Source: Anaerocolumna sp047777345
GTDB lineage: Bacteria > Bacillota > Clostridia > Lachnospirales > Lachnospiraceae
DNA length: 64,000 bases
Direction: 5' to 3'
Assembly: GCA_047777345.1 (NCBI GenBank)
Contig: JBKEEJ010000004.1
Location: forward strand, 62,001 to 126,000
Under the pieces are notes generated by a model that worked only from the letters and a program-made list of their open reading frames with translations, had not been told where the DNA came from and did not search any database. Of this stretch, positions 45,273 to 53,346 are shown piece by piece (positions within the stretch are counted from its first letter, which is position 1; every line of letters begins with the position of its first letter). A program made the position numbers and the translations under genes.

Positions 45273-48200
45273 AGCCATTAAAACTTACCATGAGTGCCTT
45301 CGGACCTTACTCCGGAACCACGGTAATTGATTTTGAAAAAATGGGCAATTCCGGCTTATTTTTAATCTGCGGGGATACGGGAGCCGGCAAAACCACCATT
45401 TTTGATGCCATTACCTATGCTTTGTTCGAGAAAACCAGCGGCTCAACCAGGGATATTAATTCGGTTCGCAGTGATTTTGCCAGTATGGATGTATTTACGG
45501 AAGTAACTTTGGAATTTGTCCATAAGGGAAAACGCTATATTGTAAACCGGTATCCGGAACAGCTCAGAAAAAGTGAGAGAGGAAATAAACTGGTTGAGCA
45601 GAAAAAAGGTGCATCGATTCTTTTGCCTGACGGGAAGAAAATAGACAGCCGAAATGAAGTAAAAAGCATTATTTCTGATATTTTTGGCGGAATTGGATAT
45701 GATCAGTTCAAGCAGATTGCCATGATTGCCCAGGGTGAGTTCCTGGAACTGCTTTTGGCTGACAACGAAAAGCGAAATGAAATACTGCAAAAAGTCTTTA
45801 ATACGGAATTGTTAAGGAAAGTTGCTCTTAAATTAAAGGAACGGGAACTGGATTTAAAAAATGCCAATGAAGTATTGGAAAAGAATATTCTTCAGTATGT
45901 AAACAGCATTAAGTGTCCGGAAATTTCTGCTTATTCCGAAGAATTAAAAAATTATAAGGATGCCCAGAATATCAATCAAATAACGGATGTTTTAAATTGC
46001 CTGGTTTTGTTACTGGAAGAAGACAACCATATACTGGATGATATTAACGAAAAAATCAATAAAGTGGATAAAAGCAGGGAAAAACTCCTTAAAAAAGAAA
46101 TTTTGGGACAGCAGATTAATAAAGACTTAGATGAAATCGAAGAACTTCTTAAGGATAAGCAAAAACTGGAAGCAGAAAGCACAAAGATGGAGGAACAGAA
46201 GCTTAAGGCAATAATTGGGCAAAAAGCCTTATCATATGTAAAGCCTTTTGAAGACATAAAGTTAAGGGCAGAAGATACCGTTAACCAGTTAACACGAAAA
46301 ATAAAAGAAACGGAAAATAATAAAATAAAACTGGAACAACGCCGGGAAAATGCCCATGCCCGTTATGAAGAGGAGTTTAAAAAAATAGGTTACCGGGATA
46401 ATTTAAATTTTTATGTCAATAACCTGGAAGAAACATTGCCAAGCTATGATAAACTTTCCGAACTTTATAATAATGAAAAGAACCTGGCCTGCAATAAGCA
46501 AAAGCTGGAAGAAAACGTAAACACTTATATTGAAGAAGCTAAGGAATCGAAAAGCAAAATTTCAGCTAATACGGCCAAGCTGGAAGAAATAAAGGACAGC
46601 CCTCTTCATTATATAAACTGCAGGAATCAGTTTGAAAATGTCTGTATGACTATAAAACGTTTGAAAGAATCGGAAAAGGAAGCCTCTGATTTAATCCTTC
46701 TTGAAGAAAAACTTGTGGTACTTAAAAATAAATATATGGAAACGGAAAAGCAATATGATGCCTGCAGCCGGGAGTATGAATCAAAACAAAAGGCTTTCTT
46801 AAGAGAACAAGCGGGAATTATGGCCTTATCTTTAGAGGAAGGCAAACCTTGTCCGGTATGCGGTTCCCCCCGTCATCCCATGCCTGCCAAGGTAGAGTTG
46901 GAAGCTCCCACGGAGGAGGAAATAAACCGTTTAAAAGAAAAGAAAAATGCTTTCAGTGAAAAATTATTAAAAGCCAGTTCGGATGTAAGCGAAAATAAAA
47001 GAGAATATGAAACCCGACTAAGCCTTTTAAGGGCTTTTATCGGGGAAATGGCAAAAGACAAGGAATTGAAAGACTTATCGGAACTTACAAGTTACATAAG
47101 TAGCCGGTTATCCGAATTAAATCAGCAAAAGACAGAACTGGAACAAAAAATGAACTTCTGGGAACAGGAAAGTAAACATAAGGAAAAGCTGGAAGAAGAA
47201 CTAAAGGTATTGCAGGACAACCTGGTTAAATTAGGGGAAAAGGAAGAATCCGCCAAGACAGAATTACAAAGTATAAATACGAAACTTGGCGCCATAAAAA
47301 GTACAATAGCTTTAATTAAGCAAAACTTAGAATTTGAAACTTTAGAACAGGCCACTAAAGTTTTAAGTGAAAAGAAAACGGAACTGGCTCATTTAAGAAA
47401 ACTGTATGAGGAGGCGGAACGGGAATTTCACGATGCCGATGCCGGTTACAACACTACGGTCCGGCTATTGGACGAATTTAAGACCCAGTTGGGACAGGCA
47501 GCAGAAGAACTGCAAAAAGCTAAAAACGAATATTTTGATAAAATCAAAGAATATGGTTTTACGGATGAGGTTACCTATAAGAAAGCTCTTTTGAACCAGG
47601 AGGAAATAGACCAAATTTTAGAATCCTGCAAACAGTATGAAATGGCAAAACAGGAAATTGATGTTCGGCTGGAAAAATTAAAGGAAAAAACTGCAGGGAA
47701 AAAACGGGTAGACCTGGATGAAATTCAGCAGGCCATAAGAAAGCTGAAAGAAGAAAGAACTGTCCTGGAAAAAAATCAGAAAGATACCTATGCAAGAATA
47801 CGCGAGAATAAGGAAATCCTTTCCAATATGAAAGCCCTGACCCACAAAAGGGAAGAAGTGACACAGGAATATTTGGATGTCAGTGCCTTGTCCAAAACTG
47901 CCAACGGGAGACTGGAAGGAAAACAAAAAATTACCTTTGAGACTTATGTGCAAGCCGCTTATTTTATTCAGATTATCGAAGCGGCCAATAAGCGGTTTTA
48001 CGATATGTCCGGAAAACGTTACCGGTTAATGCGAAAGGAAGACGGAAATCTGCAGAGTGCCACGGGGCTGGATTTAAACGTATTGGATACTTGGACGGGA
48101 AAGGTAAGAAACGTAAAATCCTTGTCCGGCGGGGAATCCTTTATGGCAGCTCTTTGCCTTGCTCTTGGATTTTCCGACATTATTCAAAGTTATTCCGGCG

Positions 48201-48415
48201 GCATAGAAATCGACACCATGTTTGTGGACGAAGGCTTTGGCTCTTTGGACACCCAAGCTCTGGAACAGTCCATCCAGATATTAAATCATCTTACATTTGG
48301 AAGCCGGATGGTTGGCATAATATCTCATGTGGAAGAATTGAAAGAGCGGATTGAGAAACAGATTGTCATTAAGAAAGATATTAAAGGAAGTTACGTGGAA
48401 AAAATAGTTTATTAG
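45269..48415 (+). CDS. sbcC: Exonuclease SbcCD subunit C
   Basis: SMC-like ATPase (Rad50 homologue) of 1048 residues. Walker A is GDTGAGKTT near the N terminus; two long coiled coils flank a central zinc hook with Cys528 and Cys531 in CPVCGS. At the C terminus are the signature LSGGESFMAALCLAL and Walker B MFVDEGFGSLD. It pairs with SbcD and is relevant here because the region contains long inverted repeats that such nucleases attack. Confidence 0.96.
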   Translation: MKPLKLTMSAFGPYSGTTVIDFEKMGNSGLFLICGDTGAGKTTIFDAITYALFEKTSGSTRDINSVRSDFASMDVFTEVTLEFVHKGKRYIVNRYPEQLRKSERGNKLVEQKKGASILLPDGKKIDSRNEVKSIISDIFGGIGYDQFKQIAMIAQGEFLELLLADNEKRNEILQKVFNTELLRKVALKLKERELDLKNANEVLEKNILQYVNSIKCPEISAYSEELKNYKDAQNINQITDVLNCLVLLLEEDNHILDDINEKINKVDKSREKLLKKEILGQQINKDLDEIEELLKDKQKLEAESTKMEEQKLKAIIGQKALSYVKPFEDIKLRAEDTVNQLTRKIKETENNKIKLEQRRENAHARYEEEFKKIGYRDNLNFYVNNLEETLPSYDKLSELYNNEKNLACNKQKLEENVNTYIEEAKESKSKISANTAKLEEIKDSPLHYINCRNQFENVCMTIKRLKESEKEASDLILLEEKLVVLKNKYMETEKQYDACSREYESKQKAFLREQAGIMALSLEEGKPCPVCGSPRHPMPAKVELEAPTEEEINRLKEKKNAFSEKLLKASSDVSENKREYETRLSLLRAFIGEMAKDKELKDLSELTSYISSRLSELNQQKTELEQKMNFWEQESKHKEKLEEELKVLQDNLVKLGEKEESAKTELQSINTKLGAIKSTIALIKQNLEFETLEQATKVLSEKKTELAHLRKLYEEAEREFHDADAGYNTTVRLLDEFKTQLGQAAEELQKAKNEYFDKIKEYGFTDEVTYKKALLNQEEIDQILESCKQYEMAKQEIDVRLEKLKEKTAGKKRVDLDEIQQAIRKLKEERTVLEKNQKDTYARIRENKEILSNMKALTHKREEVTQEYLDVSALSKTANGRLEGKQKITFETYVQAAYFIQIIEAANKRFYDMSGKRYRLMRKEDGNLQSATGLDLNVLDTWTGKVRNVKSLSGGESFMAALCLALGFSDIIQSYSGGIEIDTMFVDEGFGSLDTQALEQSIQILNHLTFGSRMVGIISHVEELKERIEKQIVIKKDIKGSYVEKIVY

Positions 48416-48953
48416 GTTTGTCATAAGCACAGGACAGCTGTTGCATGAAAAAAGATGCAGGTTGCCCTTTTGGAAAACAGTTATCTTAAGCAGTTAAGTC
48501 ATACAAAGGATAGAACGTGTTGCAAGAATTGACTTTTTCGTTAGTTTTGCAACACGTTTTTTATTGTTATCCTTGATGCTGTTAGAAGTATTTGCTGATT
48601 AACATATTTTGGATTACCTTTAATATAATGAAACACAAGAAATGTAATAGCCAAACAGTATGGGACCAAGATAATAGAAAAGGTCAATGCAAAAAAAAGA
48701 ATATTTCAACGATTATGCATAAACATACATAAATCGGCAAAAAAGCAGGAAAGTTAATGAGGTAAATGAGCAATAGATTTGGCTATATAAAAAATAATAG
48801 GAGGATAAAAGTTAATAATGAGTAAATCAAATCTAATAATTCTTTATTGTTTGTATTGATTTTTATTTGTAAACTGATATTAGCAAAAAGTATCGAAACA
48901 AAGCAGACTTGCAGGCTCTGCTTTCGTTAATAAATAAAAAGGAGGAGTATAAT
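48416..48953. other. Intergenic region sbcC to xylanase
   Basis: After the sbcC terminator, nothing certain is seen in this 538-base gap. A 13-codon frame with an AGGAGG site (ATG at 48818, stop at 48859) could be a leader peptide or chance. The promoter of the xylanase gene is presumably within 48600-48900, but no strong consensus was found. Confidence 0.4.
48514..48563 (+). terminator. Terminator after sbcC
   Basis: AACGTGTTGCAA pairs with TTGCAACACGTT, followed by T6. Confidence 0.85.
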
Positions 48954-50540
48954 ATGCTACATAAGAGGGTTGGCAAACAGAGAAAAAAATTAAGTTTAGC
49001 TGTTACGTTTCTTTTGCTGTTTTTCACAGCAGTCCAGACAGTACCAGTAAAAGCGGCTACCGAAAAGTACTATAACTTTAATAATCTGACTTATCAGTCG
49101 GCTTGGGGTGCTTCTTATTATGTAAATGGAGGTTCTGCTTACATAAGTTTTGAAGGTCAGTACAGGGAAATTAAGTTTAGGCTTCCGGAAACCCTTGATA
49201 TGTCCCAGTGTACTAATGTTACATTTAATGCTTCCAGTCCCAACGGACAAATTGCTTTTAAACTTTATGATACGGCTGGCAATCAGGCTGCCGTAAAGTA
49301 TAACTTTAACTCTTCAACTTCTGATGTATCTTTTGCTCCAAACACATCGGCCAAGGTAAACAGTATTGGTATTATGGCCCAGGGGACACACTGGTATTCC
49401 GCTGTTGTTAACAGTGTAAGATTTACTATGAATGATGGCGGCGGTTCCAATCCCGGTACTACCGATGGTACTTTACTGAATACCTATGGAAAAACACTAA
49501 AATATTCCGGTGCGGCTGTAAATTATTCACAATTAAGAGATGCCAATACTCTTAATGTGATTAAATCTCAGTATAACAGTATCACGTTGGAAAATGAGAT
49601 GAAACCGGATGCTATTTTAGGTTATTCACCCAATCTTATTTCAGTATCTCAGGCAAAAAATAATGGGTACTACATACCTTCCAATTATAACGAATCAACA
49701 GTGCCTGTTTTAAATTTTTCAACTATGGATGCTGTTTTAAGGATCTGCTATGAAAATGGTTTAAAACTTAGGGCTCATACTCTGGTATGGCATGCACAGA
49801 CACCTGACTGGTTCTTTAGGACAGGCTATAGTTCAAATGGTGCCTATGTAAGTCAGTCTGTAATGGATGCCAGAATGGAATTCTTTATTAAGACCTATAT
49901 GAATCATGTTTATTTAGGTAACTACGGCAGTGTGGTTTATGCATGGGATGTTGTAAACGAATATCTTCATGCCGGTTCTTCCGGTGGCTGGGCAAGAGTA
50001 TATGGCTCCAATTTAGGGACAAGCCCATCCTATGTAAAGAAAGCTTTCCAATATGCCTATGATTGCCTCAGCTACTTTGGCCTGACAAATTCGGTTAGCC
50101 TTTTTTACAATGACTACAACACCTATGAAGTGACAGACCAAATTATATCACTGGTTAATTTTATTAACTCAGACAGGAAAATCTGTAACGGTGTCGGTAT
50201 GCAGTCCCATCTGGCTACCTCCTATCCTTCCGTAAACAGTTACAAAAACGCTATGCAGAGATTTCTCAATGCAGGTCTGGAAGTACAGGTTACCGAACTG
50301 GATGTAACAAACAACAATGCCAATGATCAGGCAAACTATGTTTACAATTTAATGAGCGCAATTCTTTCATTAAAGAAGGCGGGAGGTAATATAACCGGTA
50401 TAACCTGGTGGGGATTGTATGACAGTGTATCCTGGCGTGCATCACAAAATCCTTTGCTTTTTAGTAATTTAACAACACCAAAAGCATCTTATTACAGTGC
50501 CCTTAGGGCTTATACAGATGCTGGTTATACAATACAGTAA
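48954..50540 (+). CDS. Secreted GH10 endo-beta-1,4-xylanase with N-terminal binding module
   Basis: Extracellular xylanase of 528 residues. The signal peptide (LSLAVTFLLLFFTAVQTVPVKAA) is followed by a beta-sandwich module of about 130 residues (possibly CBM22-like), a GGGSNPGTTDG linker and the GH10 barrel from about residue 178. Both catalytic glutamates are seen: acid/base Glu336 in WDVVNEYL and nucleophile Glu448 in VTELDV. WHAQTPDWFF and ITWWGLYDSVSWR line the substrate cleft. There is no dockerin or surface anchor. The start follows GGAGGAG. It is the first gene of the xylan locus. Confidence 0.95.
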   Translation: MLHKRVGKQRKKLSLAVTFLLLFFTAVQTVPVKAATEKYYNFNNLTYQSAWGASYYVNGGSAYISFEGQYREIKFRLPETLDMSQCTNVTFNASSPNGQIAFKLYDTAGNQAAVKYNFNSSTSDVSFAPNTSAKVNSIGIMAQGTHWYSAVVNSVRFTMNDGGGSNPGTTDGTLLNTYGKTLKYSGAAVNYSQLRDANTLNVIKSQYNSITLENEMKPDAILGYSPNLISVSQAKNNGYYIPSNYNESTVPVLNFSTMDAVLRICYENGLKLRAHTLVWHAQTPDWFFRTGYSSNGAYVSQSVMDARMEFFIKTYMNHVYLGNYGSVVYAWDVVNEYLHAGSSGGWARVYGSNLGTSPSYVKKAFQYAYDCLSYFGLTNSVSLFYNDYNTYEVTDQIISLVNFINSDRKICNGVGMQSHLATSYPSVNSYKNAMQRFLNAGLEVQVTELDVTNNNANDQANYVYNLMSAILSLKKAGGNITGITWWGLYDSVSWRASQNPLLFSNLTTPKASYYSALRAYTDAGYTIQ

Positions 50541-50591
50541 GGTGAAAGTACAGTGTTTAACGAAACTTAGTTGTTTAAACTTATAAAAACA

Positions 50592-50647
50592 AGAAGTTTT
50601 CTGCTGTGTCTGATATCAGACTGCCTGCAGCAGCAGAAACCACTTCT
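50592..50647 (+). promoter_or_regulatory. Stem-loop between the GH10 and GH62 genes
   Basis: Outer AGAAGT/ACTTCT and TTTCTGCTG/CAGCAGAAA stems enclose a palindrome GTCTGATATCAGAC. There is no T run. It may stabilise or process a shared mRNA, or partly terminate transcription after the xylanase gene. Confidence 0.5.
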
Positions 50648-50674
50648 TACATCTATTAAAAAGTGAGGGTTATT

Positions 50675-52060
50675 ATGAAAAGATTAAGGAAAATAGAAAC
50701 TATAAAGAAAGTTTTTGTAACTCTTATCATTTCCATTTTGCTGATGCCTTCCTTTGAACTTACCGCCAAGGCTGAAGCCAATCCTAATCCGACCTGGTAT
50801 GTGGGAGAACGTGTAATACGGCATGGAGAAGCAAAACCCTATGATTATTATGGGGCAAAGGATCCTACTATTGTTTATTATAACGGAAAATATCACGTAT
50901 TTTATACCGGAGCCAATCAAAGCGGTGGTTGGCAAATGCTTTATACTTCAGCAAGTACGATTGACGGACTAAAAAATGCACCGCGTACCTATATGAAAGC
51001 AATTGGGGAAAGCTATTTCTGCGCTCCACAAGTATTCTATTTTGAACCGCATAAATTGTGGTATCTTGTTTACCAGGATGGTACATATGGTGCCGCTTAT
51101 GCAACCACAACTAATATTGATGATCCTAATTCCTGGTCCGGACCAAAATCCTTTGGCATATCCGGAAATATGGGATGGGATTATTTTATTATTTGCGATG
51201 ATTCCTACGCTTATATGTATAATACTCCAAGTGATGGTTCCGGAAGACTGTATATGCGTAAAACTTCCCTGGCAAACTTTCCAAGAGGTTGGGGTTCCCC
51301 AACAGTTGCAATAACAGATACTTTTGAAGGGGCAAATGTATACAAATCTTTGGCCGACGGTAAATACTATCTGACCATCGAGGATATGAAGGATGGAAGA
51401 TATTATGAATTGTGGACATCAAACAGTGCCGGAGGGCCTTGGACGAAGGTATCAGAGAAATGGGCACATAGGGGAAATCTAAGTTACAAGGCAGATCCAT
51501 GGACGACCAATGTATCCCATGGTGAAATAATTCGCGCCGGATATAATCAGAAAATGGAAATCAATGATATAAATAAAGTGGATTTCCTAATCCAAGGTAC
51601 TACTAATCTATCCGGTGAATATCAGCAGATTAACTGGGATCTGGGGGTAATTAAAAATTATTCCGATGGTTCCGGTAATCAGCCTCAGCCTGGTAATGGA
51701 ACAAAAGTTGAATGCGAAGATATGAACTTATCAGGTCCATACGCAGGAAAAATTAGTTCCCCTTTTAATGGTGTTGCACTTTATGCCAATGATGATTCGT
51801 GTGGATATACCCAATATTTTGCATATGGTACCCATAATTTTTCCATACGTGCCTGTGCCAACAATTCTAACACAGCCACAGTTATGTTAAAAATAGGTGG
51901 GGTCAATAAGGGAACTTTCTATATTACCGGCACCACGCCGACCGTTTATACACTGAATAATGTTACCCACGGTACCGGTTTACAGGATGTACAATTGGTA
52001 TTAGTAGGTGATATTGGGCAGTGGGATGCATATGTTGATTACCTTTTAATAACTCAATGA
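50675..52060 (+). CDS. Secreted GH62 alpha-L-arabinofuranosidase with C-terminal CBM36-like module
   Basis: Extracellular debranching enzyme of 461 residues removing arabinose from xylan. After a signal peptide comes a five-bladed propeller with GH62 motifs KDPTIVYYNGKYHVFYT, CAPQVFYFEPHKLWYLVYQ, WDYFIICDD, EGANVYK and SHGEIIRAGYNQKMEI. After a GNQPQPGNG linker, the last ~120 residues (VECEDMNLSGPYAGKISSPF...WDAYVDYLLI) resemble CBM36, a calcium-dependent xylan-binding module. The start at 50675 follows GTGAGG. GH43 is the alternative family; the motif set fits GH62 better. Confidence 0.86.
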   Translation: MKRLRKIETIKKVFVTLIISILLMPSFELTAKAEANPNPTWYVGERVIRHGEAKPYDYYGAKDPTIVYYNGKYHVFYTGANQSGGWQMLYTSASTIDGLKNAPRTYMKAIGESYFCAPQVFYFEPHKLWYLVYQDGTYGAAYATTTNIDDPNSWSGPKSFGISGNMGWDYFIICDDSYAYMYNTPSDGSGRLYMRKTSLANFPRGWGSPTVAITDTFEGANVYKSLADGKYYLTIEDMKDGRYYELWTSNSAGGPWTKVSEKWAHRGNLSYKADPWTTNVSHGEIIRAGYNQKMEINDINKVDFLIQGTTNLSGEYQQINWDLGVIKNYSDGSGNQPQPGNGTKVECEDMNLSGPYAGKISSPFNGVALYANDDSCGYTQYFAYGTHNFSIRACANNSNTATVMLKIGGVNKGTFYITGTTPTVYTLNNVTHGTGLQDVQLVLVGDIGQWDAYVDYLLITQ

Positions 52061-52076
52061 TGCAGGATGCCAGGAA

Positions 52077-52154
52077 CTAGTGCTGAATATTAACCTAAAA
52101 ATTAGTGCTGAATATTAATGCTGAATATTAGTGTTGAAGATTAATACTGAATCT
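52077..52154 (+). repeat. Short degenerate tandem repeat after the GH62 gene
   Basis: The unit AGTGCTGAATATTA recurs four to five times with small changes (TGCTGAATATT, TGTTGAAGATT, TACTGAAT). It is non-coding and lies between the stop codon and the terminator. Confidence 0.6.
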
Positions 52155-52188
52155 GAACCAGTGTGAGTTAAAAATAATAACCTTAATT

Positions 52189-52256
52189 AAATGCCGGCTT
52201 GATATGCTTTAAATGTACAGTACAGACTGTATGATTTGCATATCAAGTCGGCATTT
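52189..52256. terminator. Bidirectional terminator between the GH62 and AraC genes
   Basis: AAATGCCG-CTTGATATGC pairs with GCATATCAAG-CGGCATTT with one mismatch, and an inner TACAGT/ACTGTA hairpin sits in the loop. It lies between converging genes. Confidence 0.75.
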
Positions 52257-52365
52257 CACATATTTATTACATCAGATATTTTTTCTATATGAATATTTAT
52301 ATTTTTATATAATATTTTATATATCATATTACTTATATTTTAAGGTATTTATTATATTGATACTT

Positions 52366-53148
52366 TCAACATATTATTTTTTTGCGAAAAGCCCCTGGAG
52401 TCAGGCCGGTATTTTTCTTAAACTGCCGGATAAAGTGGTAGACATCATTATAACTTAATTTTTGGGAAATTTCTTTTATGGACAGATTCGTTGAACTTAA
52501 AAGAACTTTTGCATAGGATATTTTTGTGTTGATGACATCCGTAATACAGGTTACTCCAAAGACTTTTTTATACATTACCTGAAAATAAGCACGGGATAAA
52601 TGGGACATTTTGGCCAATTCTTCAACGGTCCACACTTTTTCAGGAGAATTTAGTATCTGACTACGGACTGATAAAAGATCATTATAATGAGGCAGAACAG
52701 TGTTTTTTTGCTGCATGCTGTTCCATTGTTCTCCAACTTTAATAAGTAATATATGTATCAAGTGCTTTGAAATTTGACTGGAGTATTTATTAGAGTGAGT
52801 ATGTTCCTGATGAATTTGAAATAGAATAGAATGTATATCATTATTTTTTTCCATTTCAACCGGAGTATTGAAAGGAAAGAATAACTCCTCCATAAAAGTG
52901 ATTTTGTCATTTACTGCAAAGTGCAGATAATCATCCATATAATATAAGCCAGTGGGAAAATATTTATGCGGAGTATAGCTGTCTATAAGAATAGCTGTAG
53001 GATTGATAATGGTATACATGCGTTCATTAATTATCAAGGTACTGGGTGTCTGGATATATAAAAACAGATAATCTATCAATCCATTCGGTCGTTTTACTAC
53101 ATAATCATTGCCATGGATGCAACCCAAAGCAATATGGTGTATGTACAT
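52366..53148 (-). CDS. AraC-family transcriptional regulator
   Basis: DNA-binding regulator of 260 residues. The C-terminal ~100 residues hold the two helix-turn-helix motifs (WTVEELAKMSHLSRAYFQVMYKK and LSIKEISQKLSYNDVYHFIRQFKK). The N-terminal part is the ligand-sensing region, with no clear cupin motif. It is divergent from the GH3 gene, 198 bases apart, and converges on the GH62 gene, so control of the xylan locus by xylo-oligosaccharides is likely (inference). Confidence 0.9.
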   Translation of the reverse strand: MYIHHIALGCIHGNDYVVKRPNGLIDYLFLYIQTPSTLIINERMYTIINPTAILIDSYTPHKYFPTGLYYMDDYLHFAVNDKITFMEELFFPFNTPVEMEKNNDIHSILFQIHQEHTHSNKYSSQISKHLIHILLIKVGEQWNSMQQKNTVLPHYNDLLSVRSQILNSPEKVWTVEELAKMSHLSRAYFQVMYKKVFGVTCITDVINTKISYAKVLLSSTNLSIKEISQKLSYNDVYHFIRQFKKNTGLTPGAFRKKIIC

Positions 53149-53346
53149 AAAATCCCCCCTCTATAAAATCGTACAAAAACACCAGTTATTTACAAATTAT
53201 TATACAGGATTGTGGCTAAAAATCAAGTATTTATAGCATGATTAAACAGTGAATATTAATAACAAACATAGAAAATAGTGGAATTATTTTAATTTTTCTA
53301 ATATAATAACTTGTATCAGACTTTATACTTATGGAGGAATTACTAG

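Noticed and set aside
48818..48859. 13-codon frame with AGGAGG site upstream of the xylanase
   Set aside because: It is too short to support as a gene and shows no attenuator hairpin or codon bias pointing to a leader peptide.
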